A program made the translations under genes and the position numbers. Source: Sphingomonas sp. TREG-RG-20F-R18-01 (lineage in GTDB: Bacteria > Pseudomonadota > Alphaproteobacteria > Sphingomonadales > Sphingomonadaceae). Taken from it: DNA of 64,000 bases. Shown here piece after piece: positions 29,709 to 37,094 of the stretch; the stretch's first letter is position 1; the number at the start of each line of letters is the position of its first letter. Under the pieces are notes generated by a model, which had not been told where the DNA came from, made no database searches, and saw nothing but the letters and a program-made list of their open reading frames with translations. The DNA lies in assembly GCF_022662475.1 (NCBI RefSeq), contig NZ_JAKNQQ010000002.1:620001-684000 (forward strand), given 5' to 3'.

Positions 29709-29825
29709 CGTCACCCCGGCGCAGGCCGGGGCCGTTTTGTTAGCTGGGCGCGGCGGGACAGCTGGGTGCGGTAACGCCGGTTTTACCCCCTGACATGGCG
29801 GCCCCGGCCTTCGCCGGGGTGACGG
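29709..29825. repeat. intergenic inverted repeat, family A
   Basis: The arms GTCACCCCGGCGCAGGCCGG and CCGGCCTTCGCCGGGGTGAC flank about 70 bp, with hairpin loops GCAG and GAAG. It sits in the 3' gap between the converging galU and phzF-like genes; the remainder of that gap shows nothing. Confidence 0.85.
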
Positions 29826-29920
29826 CGGTTTTCCAGGCGTTGTCCCGGCGCACCCTGCCGCCGCCCTGTGATTTTTGCGGCGGCGTGCCCCGAACCGTAG
29901 TCCCGACCCACGCGCAGGCG

Positions 29921-30751
29921 TCAGAGGTAGAACGTCCCCTCGAGCACCGTCACGCAGCCCCCGCCGAGCACCACGCGATCGCCATCCAGCCGGCACGTCA
30001 GATGCCCCCCGCGCGCGCTTGCCTGAAACGCGGTGAAGCGGTCGCGGCCGAGCCGCTGCGTCCAATAGGGCGTCATCACCGCATGTGCCGAGCCAGTGAC
30101 CGGGTCCTCGTCGATCCCCGCACCCGGCGCGAAGACGCGGCTGACGACGTCGGTGCCGTCGCCCGGCGCAGTGACGATCGTCAGCACATCGGGTTCGGCG
30201 CTCCCCGCAACTTCGGGGTCCGCCGCGGACGGGCGACCCAAGGCGCGGAAATCAGGGTCGAGCGCATGGATCTGGTCGGCATGTTCCAGCACGATCAGTG
30301 CGTAGCGATGCGGATGCCACAAAGTCTCGACCGCGGATTCGAGCCCCAGCGCCGCGACGATATGCGCGAGCGGCTTGGGTTCGGGCTTCCACGCCGGAAG
30401 CGCGAGTTCATAGCCCTCGCCCGCGCGCGTCACCGACAGGGTTCCCGCCTTGCGCGTGCGGAACCGCACGGCAGCGCGCGCCGGGTCGCCCGACAGCACG
30501 TAATGCCCGCTTGCGAGCGTCGCATGGCCGCACAGCACGACTTCGGACGTGGGCGTGAACCAGCGCAGCTCGTAATCGCTCGCGTCGGTCGTGTCGGGGA
30601 CGATGAACGCGGTTTCGCTGAGGTTATTCTCGGCGGCGATCGCCTGGAGCGTCGCGTCGTCGAGCCATTCGGTCAGCGGCATCACCGCCGCAGGGTTGCC
30701 CTCGAACGGCCGGCTTGCAAACGCGTCGATCTGCGTGATGGGGAGCTTCAT
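29921..30751 (-). CDS. PhzF-family isomerase-like protein
   Basis: This 276-residue protein has the diaminopimelate-epimerase-like fold of the PhzF family. ITQIDAFASRPFEGNPAAVMPL at the start, NNLSETAFI with the conserved Glu, and RWFTPTSEVVLCGHATLASGH are the diagnostic blocks; VFAPGAGIDEDPVTGSAHA closes the second half. Apart from phenazine PhzF the substrates are generally unknown, and no phenazine genes are nearby. The start overlaps the stop of the cation efflux gene (ATGA), making it the last gene of a pdxH/efflux/phzF unit. Confidence 0.88.
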   Translation of the reverse strand: MKLPITQIDAFASRPFEGNPAAVMPLTEWLDDATLQAIAAENNLSETAFIVPDTTDASDYELRWFTPTSEVVLCGHATLASGHYVLSGDPARAAVRFRTRKAGTLSVTRAGEGYELALPAWKPEPKPLAHIVAALGLESAVETLWHPHRYALIVLEHADQIHALDPDFRALGRPSAADPEVAGSAEPDVLTIVTAPGDGTDVVSRVFAPGAGIDEDPVTGSAHAVMTPYWTQRLGRDRFTAFQASARGGHLTCRLDGDRVVLGGGCVTVLEGTFYL

Positions 30752-31692
30752 ATGCGTTTTCCGAACCAGTGCGGCGTCACGTCCGCTTCGACCAGAGGAT
30801 TGTCGGTGTCGACATGGCCTTCGGGGTCGAGATGGATCAGCACCTCGACCTTGGGGAAGGCGCGGCGCAGCGCGACCTCGACGTTCTCGACGACTTCGTG
30901 CGCTTGCGCGACGGTGATGTCGCGCGCTACTTCCATGTGGAATTGCGCGAAATCATGCGCGCCTGAATGCCGCGTGCGGAAATCGTGGATGCCCTTGATG
31001 CCCGGTTGCCGCGCGGCGACCTCGATGAAGTCGCGGCGCATGTCCTCAGGCCATTCCTTGTCCATCAGCTGGTCGATCGCGTTGGACGAGGCACGGAACG
31101 CGCCATACGCCAGCCATAGTGCGATCACGATGCCGAAGATCGGGTCCGCACTGCGCCAGCCGAGATACTGGTCGAGCACCAATGCGATGATGACCGAGCC
31201 GTTCAGCAGCACGTCCGACTGGTAATGGACGTTGTCCGCGACGATCGCGACCGACCCGGTCTGGCGGATCACGGCGCGCTGATAGGCAAGCAGCACCATC
31301 GTCGCGAGGATCGCGACGATCGATACGCCGATGCCGAATTCCGCGCCCTTGGTCGGTTCGTTGCTGCCAAGCGCCATCACCGCGCGCCAGCCGATCCCGG
31401 CGGCGGACGCGGTGATCAGCATCACCTGGAACAAGGCGGCGAGCGCCTCCGCCTTGCCGTGGCCGAAGCGGTGGTCGTGGTCGGCAGGCTGCGCCGCCAG
31501 CCGCACGCCGTACAAAGTGACGAGGCTGGCGAGCAGGTCGAGCCCTGAGTCCGCAAGGCTGCCGAGCATCGCGATCGAGCCGGTGGTCCAGGCGGCATAG
31601 GATTTAAGCGCAATCAGGCCGCAGGCCATCGCGACGCTCGCGATGGCGGCACGGACGGTGTGCGGGATCGCGAGGCGTTGTTCCTCGGTCAT
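30748..31692 (-). CDS. cation diffusion facilitator family transporter
   Basis: This 314-residue inner-membrane antiporter exports divalent cations such as Zn(II) or Fe(II). About six membrane segments are visible, with the metal-site residues in SLADSGLDLLAS and the intracellular HDHRFGHGKAEALAALFQ. A C-terminal cytosolic domain (about 210-300) includes HDFRTRHSGAHDFAQFHMEV. ATG 31692 overlaps the pdxH stop (ATGA) and is preferred over an upstream in-frame start at 31716. Metal specificity cannot be read safely. Confidence 0.9.
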   Translation of the reverse strand: MTEEQRLAIPHTVRAAIASVAMACGLIALKSYAAWTTGSIAMLGSLADSGLDLLASLVTLYGVRLAAQPADHDHRFGHGKAEALAALFQVMLITASAAGIGWRAVMALGSNEPTKGAEFGIGVSIVAILATMVLLAYQRAVIRQTGSVAIVADNVHYQSDVLLNGSVIIALVLDQYLGWRSADPIFGIVIALWLAYGAFRASSNAIDQLMDKEWPEDMRRDFIEVAARQPGIKGIHDFRTRHSGAHDFAQFHMEVARDITVAQAHEVVENVEVALRRAFPKVEVLIHLDPEGHVDTDNPLVEADVTPHWFGKRI

Positions 31693-32270
31693 GGGTAGAG
31701 CAACCCCTCGGTCCACTGTCCGTTCCCGTCCGGCAGGAAGAGGCGGCGTTCATGCAACCGGTGCGCGCGGTCCTGCCAGAATTCGAGTCTGTCGGGCACG
31801 ACCCGGTAGCCGCCCCAATGCGGCGGACGCGGGACGTCGCCGCCCGCGAACCGCTCGGTCATCGCGGTGAAGGCGGCCTCGAACGTGTCGCGCGTGTCGA
31901 GCGGGCGCGATTGCTCGCTCGCCCAGGCACCGAGCTGCGAATCACGCCCGCGGGTCGCGAAATAGGCGTCCGACTCGGCGTCGCTGACTTCGCTCAAAGC
32001 ACCTTCGATGCGGACTTGGCGGCGGAGCGACTTCCAGTGAAACAGCAGCGCGACATACGGGTTCTCCGCGATCGCGCGTGCCTTGCGGCTCTCGCGGTTG
32101 GTGTAGAAGACGAAGCCGTCGCGGCCGTGCCCCTTGAGCAGCACCATCCGCGACGACGGCCGCCCCGCCGCATCGGCGGTGGACAGCGCCATGGCGTTGG
32201 AGTCGTTGATCTCGCTCGCGCGCGCTTCGGCGTACCAGGCGTCGAACAGGGGGAAGGGGTCGGTGGACAT
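31689..32270 (-). CDS. pdxH: pyridoxamine 5'-phosphate oxidase
   Basis: This 193-residue FMN enzyme oxidises pyridoxamine or pyridoxine phosphate to PLP, the cofactor of SufS, SerC and others in this window. RMVLLKGHGRDGFVFYTNRESRKA and the ending W.DRAHRLHERRLF...W are family blocks that bind FMN and substrate. It is first in a tight three-gene unit with the efflux and phzF-like genes and is divergent from the ParD/ParE pair. Confidence 0.94.
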   Translation of the reverse strand: MSTDPFPLFDAWYAEARASEINDSNAMALSTADAAGRPSSRMVLLKGHGRDGFVFYTNRESRKARAIAENPYVALLFHWKSLRRQVRIEGALSEVSDAESDAYFATRGRDSQLGAWASEQSRPLDTRDTFEAAFTAMTERFAGGDVPRPPHWGGYRVVPDRLEFWQDRAHRLHERRLFLPDGNGQWTEGLLYP

Positions 32271-32341
32271 GGGTGCGCTTTAGGACAAAGTCGCTTCAAT
32301 CGCCACCGCTTCGCGCGTATGATCGGTGCGGAGGTTGGCCC

Positions 32342-32620
32342 ATGACGATATCGGTGGTGATCAGCGCGGCGGCCAAGGCACACGCCGAGGCATTGGTATC
32401 GAGCGGGCGCTATGAGTCGCTTGAGGAGGCGGTCGAGGCGGCGATCTGGCAGCTGGAGGCGTGGGAGGACGAAGAGGTCGATCTCGACACCTTGTCCCCG
32501 GAACACCGTGCCGCCGTGGAAGAAGGGCTTGCCGATATCGAAGCGGGACGGGTGATTCCTGCCGACGCGGTGTTTGACCGGTTGATCGCGAAATATACGG
32601 CGATGGCCGAAAAGCGTTGA
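32342..32620 (+). CDS. ParD-like antitoxin
   Basis: This 92-residue protein starts MTISVVISAAAKAHAEALVSSGRYESLEEAVEAAI, a ribbon-helix-helix segment as in ParD/CopG antitoxins, followed by a long acidic helix that would wrap the toxin. GGAGGTTGGCCC precedes the ATG. It immediately precedes the ParE-like toxin and overlaps it by four bases (TTGA). The dimer should bind the shared promoter in the gap 32271-32341 to autoregulate. Confidence 0.82.
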   Translation: MTISVVISAAAKAHAEALVSSGRYESLEEAVEAAIWQLEAWEDEEVDLDTLSPEHRAAVEEGLADIEAGRVIPADAVFDRLIAKYTAMAEKR

Positions 32621-32895
32621 TCGTCGTCTTCTCGCAACGTGCCGATGCCGATCTGGAAGCGATCGGCGACTGGATAGCACGCGACAATCCGGGTCGCGCG
32701 ATCAGTTTTGTGGCCGCATTGCGTCGTGCCTGTGAAGAGCTTGGCGCTAACCCGCGAATGTATCCCCTCCTGCCCGGCAACCGCACCCTGCGGAAGCGGA
32801 CTTTCGAGCAATATCTCATCCTGTATCGCGTTCGTGCCAAGGTCTTCATCGTTTCGATATGGCATGGCGCGCGAGATCGTCGACGCTTTCGTTAA
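32617..32895 (+). CDS. ParE/RelE-fold toxin
   Basis: This 92-residue toxin of the ParE/RelE fold has FSQRADADLEAIGDWIARDNPGRA, then NPRMYPLLPGNRTLRKRTFEQYLILYRV and the C-terminal VFIVSIWHGARDRRRF; the last block is the most conserved part. The start is a TTG at 32617 overlapping the antitoxin stop. ParE toxins poison gyrase whereas RelE toxins cut mRNA; the R/K-rich C-terminus without the RelE catalytic set favours ParE, though not proven. It ends 64 bp before ku. Confidence 0.82.
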   Translation: MIVVFSQRADADLEAIGDWIARDNPGRAISFVAALRRACEELGANPRMYPLLPGNRTLRKRTFEQYLILYRVRAKVFIVSIWHGARDRRRFR

Positions 32896-32959
32896 AGCGG
32901 ACGGAACGTCTGCGCTTGCCGCGGATTGAATCGGTTTCGCAACGAAGGGACCGATCGCA

Positions 32960-33823
32960 ATGGCCGCACGCGCCTATTGGCAAGGACAGATAAGGCTCGC
33001 CTTGGTGTCGATTCCGGTCGAGATCTACAGCGCGACCAAGTCTGGCGCGCAGGTCAGCTTCAAGCAGATCCACGAGCCGAGCGGCAAGCCGATTCACTAC
33101 GACAAGGTCGTTACCGGGGTCGGTCCGGTCGATACCGACGAGATCATGAAGGGCTTCGAGTATGAAAAAGGCTCCTACGTCCTCCTCGAACAGGACGAGA
33201 TCGACGCGGTAAAGCTCGAATCGAAGAAGACGCTCGAGCTGACGCAGTTCGTCGACGCGAGCGAGATCGACGTGCTCTATTACGAGAAGCCGTATTTCGT
33301 CGTGCCCGCCGACGACCTCGCGGAGGAAGCGTTCATCGTGCTGCGCGAGGCGCTGCGGCGGACCAAGAAGGTCGGGCTTGGGCAGCTTGCGATGCGCGGG
33401 CGGGAGGATGTCGTCAGCTTGAAGCCGTGCGGGCGCGGGATGGTGCTCGAGACGTTGCGCTATGCCGATGAGGTCAACAAGGCGCAGGGCTATTTCCGCG
33501 ACATTCCCGATGACGAGCCGGATGCCGACCTGATGGATCTGGCCGAGGCGCTGATCGAGAAGAAGAGCGGGGCGTTTCACCCGCAGGATTTCCATGACCG
33601 CTATGTCGATGCGTTGCGCGATCTGATCGAGCGCAAACGCAAGTCGAAGGGTGGCAAGATCATCGAGGACAAGGACGGGGATGCGCCCGCCAAGAGCTCG
33701 AACGTGGTCGATCTGATGGCGGCGCTGAAGAAGTCGATGGGGGGAAGTGCCGCCAAGGCCGAGGACAAGCCTGCGGCGAAGAAGGCGCCCGCCAAGCGCG
33801 CACCGGCTAAAAAGCGTGCGTAA
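32960..33823 (+). CDS. ku: non-homologous end-joining protein Ku
   Basis: This 287-residue homodimeric ring protein binds DNA double-strand ends and recruits LigD. The Ku core starts ARAYWQGQIRLALVSIPVEIYSA and includes GREDVVSLKPCGRGMVLETLRY, the bridge region. The C-terminal 50 residues are lysine and alanine rich (AKKAPAKRAPAKKRA), an extended basic tail seen in many bacterial Ku proteins that aids end threading and LigD contact. ligD follows after a family D repeat. Confidence 0.96.
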   Translation: MAARAYWQGQIRLALVSIPVEIYSATKSGAQVSFKQIHEPSGKPIHYDKVVTGVGPVDTDEIMKGFEYEKGSYVLLEQDEIDAVKLESKKTLELTQFVDASEIDVLYYEKPYFVVPADDLAEEAFIVLREALRRTKKVGLGQLAMRGREDVVSLKPCGRGMVLETLRYADEVNKAQGYFRDIPDDEPDADLMDLAEALIEKKSGAFHPQDFHDRYVDALRDLIERKRKSKGGKIIEDKDGDAPAKSSNVVDLMAALKKSMGGSAAKAEDKPAAKKAPAKRAPAKKRA

Positions 33824-33834
33824 CGTGTGTCATC

Positions 33835-33941
33835 CTCCCCTCCCTGGAAGGGAGGGGGCAGGGGGTGGGTTGGTCCGAGGTGGAGCCGGTCGCCCGTTGC
33901 AGAGCGCCCCACCCCCGACCCCTCCCTTCCAGGGAGGGGAG
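33835..33941. repeat. inverted repeat, family D, between ku and ligD
   Basis: The left arm CTCCCCTCCCTGGAAGGGAG and the right arm CTCCCTTCCAGGGAGGGGAG enclose GGGGGTGGGTT and its inverse. It is very similar to the copy in front of sufS, but here 38 bp separate it from the ligD start. Confidence 0.9.
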
Positions 33942-33979
33942 AAGGCAGGTGTCCTGCTCTTCCACTCAGGGGAGCAAAA

Positions 33980-36454
33980 ATGACCCTTGATCCGCTCGAA
34001 AAGTACAATTCCAAGCGCGACTTCGCCAAGACCGCGGAGCCGGCTGGTACGCTTGCGCCGGGTCATGGCAACCGCTTCATCGTGCAGAAGCACGACGCCA
34101 GCCGGCTCCACTGGGACTTCCGGATCGAAGTCGATGGCGTGCTCAAGAGCTGGGCGGTGACGCGCGGCCCCAGCATCGACCCCGACCAGAAGCGGCTCGC
34201 GGTGCGGACCGAGGATCATCCGATGTCCTATGCCGACTTCGAGGGGACGATCCCCAAGGGCGAATATGGCGGGGGCACGGTGATGCTGTGGGACAGCGGC
34301 ACCTGGTCGCCGATCGCGGGCAAGAGCGCGAAGGACCTCGAGCACGGCCATCTCCACTTCGTCCTCGATGGCGAGCGGATGAAGGGTGAGTGGATGCTGA
34401 TCCGGCTGAAACCGCGCGGCAAGGAGAAGAGCGAGAACTGGTTGCTGCGCAAGGTCGGTGACGCGGAAGCGGGCGGGACCGATGTGCTGGTCGAGACCGG
34501 GCTGACGAGTGTTTCGACCGGGCGGACGATGGTGGAGATCGCTGAGGGGGCGAAGCCTGCCGTTCCCCGGCGAAAGCCGGGGCCCAGGGTTACGAAGGCT
34601 GCGCCCGTTGCTCTGGATTCCGGCCTTCGCCGGAAAACGGGGAAGCCAGTGTTCCAGGAGCCGCAGCTCTGCACGCTGGTCGACTCGGTGCCGTCCGGGA
34701 ACCAGTGGCTGCACGAGGTCAAATATGACGGCTATCGCGCCCTAATCGCGGTCGCCAAAGGCAAGGCGAAGGTCTTCACGCGCTCGGGTCTCGACTGGAC
34801 CGACAAGTTCCAGGCCATCGCGGACGCGGTCGCCAAACTCCCGGTCGACACCGCGCTGTTCGACGGCGAGATCGTCGCGTTCAAGGACGGGCGGCCCGAT
34901 TTCTCGACGCTCAAGAACGCGATCTCGGCGGGCGGCGACATGACCTTCTTCGCGTTCGATCTGCTCAGCGTAGACGGCGAGGACCTCACCGCGCTCGCCA
35001 ACAGCGCGCGCAAGGACCGGCTCCAGCCGCTGATCGACGGCAAGGACGCGCGGGTCCAATATTCGGAGCATGTCGTCGGGCAGGGCGAGGCGCTGTTCGA
35101 GACGATGTGCCGAGAGGGCTATGAAGGCGTCGTCTCCAAGCGCGCCGACGCGCCGTATCGCGGCAAGCGCACGCAGGCGTGGCTCAAGATCAAATGCACC
35201 CGGCGGCAGGAATTCGTCATCGTCGGCTGGACCGCGAGCAGCAAGGCGCGCGGGTTCGCGTCGCTGTTGCTCGGGGTCAACGGACCCGAAGGGCTGATCT
35301 ATGCGGGCAAGGTCGGGACCGGGTTCGACACCGCGACGATGCTGGACCTGCTCGAGCGGCTCGAGAAGATCGAGCGCAAGACCCCGACGGTCGAGGCCCC
35401 CCGCGCGGCGGTGAAGGGCGCGCATTGGGTCAGCCCCAAGCTTGTCGCCGAAGTCGCCTTCGCCGAGACGACCCCCGATGGCGTGCTGCGCCATTCGAGC
35501 TTCCTCGGCCTGCGCGAGGACAAGAAGGCGTCCGACGTCGTCGCCGAAACCCCGGCGGCAGCACCGGTCGCGGCGGGCGGAGTCCCGGAGACTAACGTAA
35601 AGGTCAGCAACCGCGACCGCGTGATCTTCCCCGAATCGAACGTCACCAAGGGGCAGCTCGCGGATTATTACGCGAAGGTCGCGGGCATCATGCTCCCCTT
35701 CGCGGGCAACCGGCCGATCAGCCTCGTCCGCTGTCCGCAGGGGCGCGCGAAACAATGCTTCTTCCAGAAGCATGACGCGGGCAGCTTCAAGGAGGATCAG
35801 GTCCATAAGGTCCCGATCCTCGAAAAGGACGGGTCGACCGAGGAGTATCTCTACGTCGACGATGTCGACGGGCTGGTCGCCTGCGTCCAGATGGGGACGA
35901 TCGAGTTCCACGGCTGGGGCTCGTCGGTCGGCACGCTCGAACAACCCGACCGACTGGTGTTCGATCTCGACCCGGACGAGGACCTCGGGTTCGACGTGGT
36001 CAAGAAGGCGGCGGAGGATCTCAAGGAGCATCTTGCCGAACTCGGGCTGGTGAGCTTCGCGCTGCTGTCCGGCGGCAAGGGCGTCCACGTCGTCGTGCCG
36101 CTGACGCCGCAGGCGGAATGGCCCGCGGTCAAGGACTTCGCGGACCGCTTCGCGCGGGCGCTCGGGGAGGCGGAACCCGAGCGGTTCGTCGCGACCATGT
36201 CCAAGGCGAAGCGCAAGGGCCGGATCTTCATCGACTGGCTGCGCAACCAGCGCGGCGCGACCGCGGTGCTGCCGTACGTCGCGCGCGCGCGTGCCGGGGC
36301 GCCGGTCGCGGCACCGGTGTCGTGGACCGAACTCCGCGCGCTCGACGCCGCGAACCGCTGGAGCGTCAACGACGCCGACGAACTGATCGCGCGGGCGGCG
36401 TCGCCCGGCCTCGCCGGGTGGGGCGTGGCGGATCAGGTTCTGCCCGATCTTTGA
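33980..36454 (+). CDS. ligD: multifunctional DNA ligase D
   Basis: This 824-residue NHEJ ligase has the domain order phosphoesterase, ligase, polymerase. The 3'-phosphoesterase at about 20-180 shows HDASRLHWDFRIE. The ATP-dependent ligase at about 230-530 shows the AMP-accepting lysine in HEVKYDGYRA and a later GYEGVVSKR. The primase-like polymerase at about 550-820 shows RLVFDLDPDEDL and LLSGGKGVHVVVPL. ATG 33980 has AGGGGAGCAAAA upstream; the frame is open from 33827 through the repeat. The linker between the first two domains (about residues 195-220) is encoded by a palindromic repeat. It works with Ku just upstream. Confidence 0.95.
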   Translation: MTLDPLEKYNSKRDFAKTAEPAGTLAPGHGNRFIVQKHDASRLHWDFRIEVDGVLKSWAVTRGPSIDPDQKRLAVRTEDHPMSYADFEGTIPKGEYGGGTVMLWDSGTWSPIAGKSAKDLEHGHLHFVLDGERMKGEWMLIRLKPRGKEKSENWLLRKVGDAEAGGTDVLVETGLTSVSTGRTMVEIAEGAKPAVPRRKPGPRVTKAAPVALDSGLRRKTGKPVFQEPQLCTLVDSVPSGNQWLHEVKYDGYRALIAVAKGKAKVFTRSGLDWTDKFQAIADAVAKLPVDTALFDGEIVAFKDGRPDFSTLKNAISAGGDMTFFAFDLLSVDGEDLTALANSARKDRLQPLIDGKDARVQYSEHVVGQGEALFETMCREGYEGVVSKRADAPYRGKRTQAWLKIKCTRRQEFVIVGWTASSKARGFASLLLGVNGPEGLIYAGKVGTGFDTATMLDLLERLEKIERKTPTVEAPRAAVKGAHWVSPKLVAEVAFAETTPDGVLRHSSFLGLREDKKASDVVAETPAAAPVAAGGVPETNVKVSNRDRVIFPESNVTKGQLADYYAKVAGIMLPFAGNRPISLVRCPQGRAKQCFFQKHDAGSFKEDQVHKVPILEKDGSTEEYLYVDDVDGLVACVQMGTIEFHGWGSSVGTLEQPDRLVFDLDPDEDLGFDVVKKAAEDLKEHLAELGLVSFALLSGGKGVHVVVPLTPQAEWPAVKDFADRFARALGEAEPERFVATMSKAKRKGRIFIDWLRNQRGATAVLPYVARARAGAPVAAPVSWTELRALDAANRWSVNDADELIARAASPGLAGWGVADQVLPDL
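34562..34638. repeat. palindromic repeat inside the ligD reading frame
   Basis: The arms GTTCCCCGGCGAAAGCCGGG and its partner CCGGCCTTCGCCGGAAAAC carry GGGGCCCAGGG and CTCTGGATTCC inner motifs, the same skeleton as family C elements in intergenic gaps. It is read through in frame as PRRKPGPRVTKAAPVALDSG without a stop. Confidence 0.8.
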
Positions 36455-36599
36455 TTGCGATGTTGCGCTAGCGAAGGGATTGTGGCCAAGTCGGCCGGGG
36501 ATCAAAGGGGCCCGAGTGATCGTCACGCCATCCATTTGCCGTAGCCGCGCGACGGCCGGCGTATTGCGCCGGACAGCGACCCTCGTCGCGTGCGCACCG

Positions 36600-37094
36600 C
36601 CCGCCCCGTGTTCCTGCGAAGGCAGGAACTCAGAGCCAAGCCGGACAACGAAGGCAGGCGCGCGATACCCCTGGGCTCCTGCCTTCGCAGGAGTACGACG
36701 GTCGTTGTTCGGTGGTCTCGCCCAAGACCGAGGAATCTGATGGCCGCCGCTCCCACCCCCTCGCTGCCCGACGCGGGAACGCCCGCCGCGCGCCGGATCG
36801 CGGATTATCGCGCGGGCGCAGAGCCCCGAGCAGCGGACCGCACGCGAACGTCCGGATCACCGCTTGCCCCGTGTTCCTGCGAAGGCAGGAACCCAGAGCC
36901 AAGCCGGACAACGCCGGTTGGCGCGCGGTACCCCTGGGCTCCTGCCTTCGCAGGAGCACGGCAAGGGTCCGGGCGTGGTATCGCCCAATGGCGAGCGACC
37001 TGATGGCGACCGCCCCCGCCCCCTCGCTGCTCGACGCCGGAACCCACGCCGCGCGCTGGATCGCGGACTATCGCGCGCGCGCCGGCGCGGGGGA
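36600..37094. repeat. tandem duplication (263-bp offset) with family C repeats and the 5' end of the ATP-grasp gene
   Basis: Positions 36600-36831 and 36863-37094 align at a constant 263-bp offset. Each copy has a family C element (36608-36695 and 36871-36960, arms TTCCTGCGAAGGCAGGAA and CTCCTGCCTTCGCAGGAG) followed by the first 80 or so bases of the ATP-grasp gene. The stretch 36455-37002 otherwise holds no gene. Confidence 0.88.
36740..36820 (+). pseudogene. duplicated 5' fragment of the ATP-grasp/alpha-E gene
   Basis: It reads MAAAPTPSLPDAGTPAARRI and then ADYRAG, against MATAPAPSLLDAGTHAARWI and ADYRAR at the true start. It has an ATG but leads into repeat sequence in a different frame from the real gene, so it is a relic or possibly a short upstream frame. 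Confidence 0.8.
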
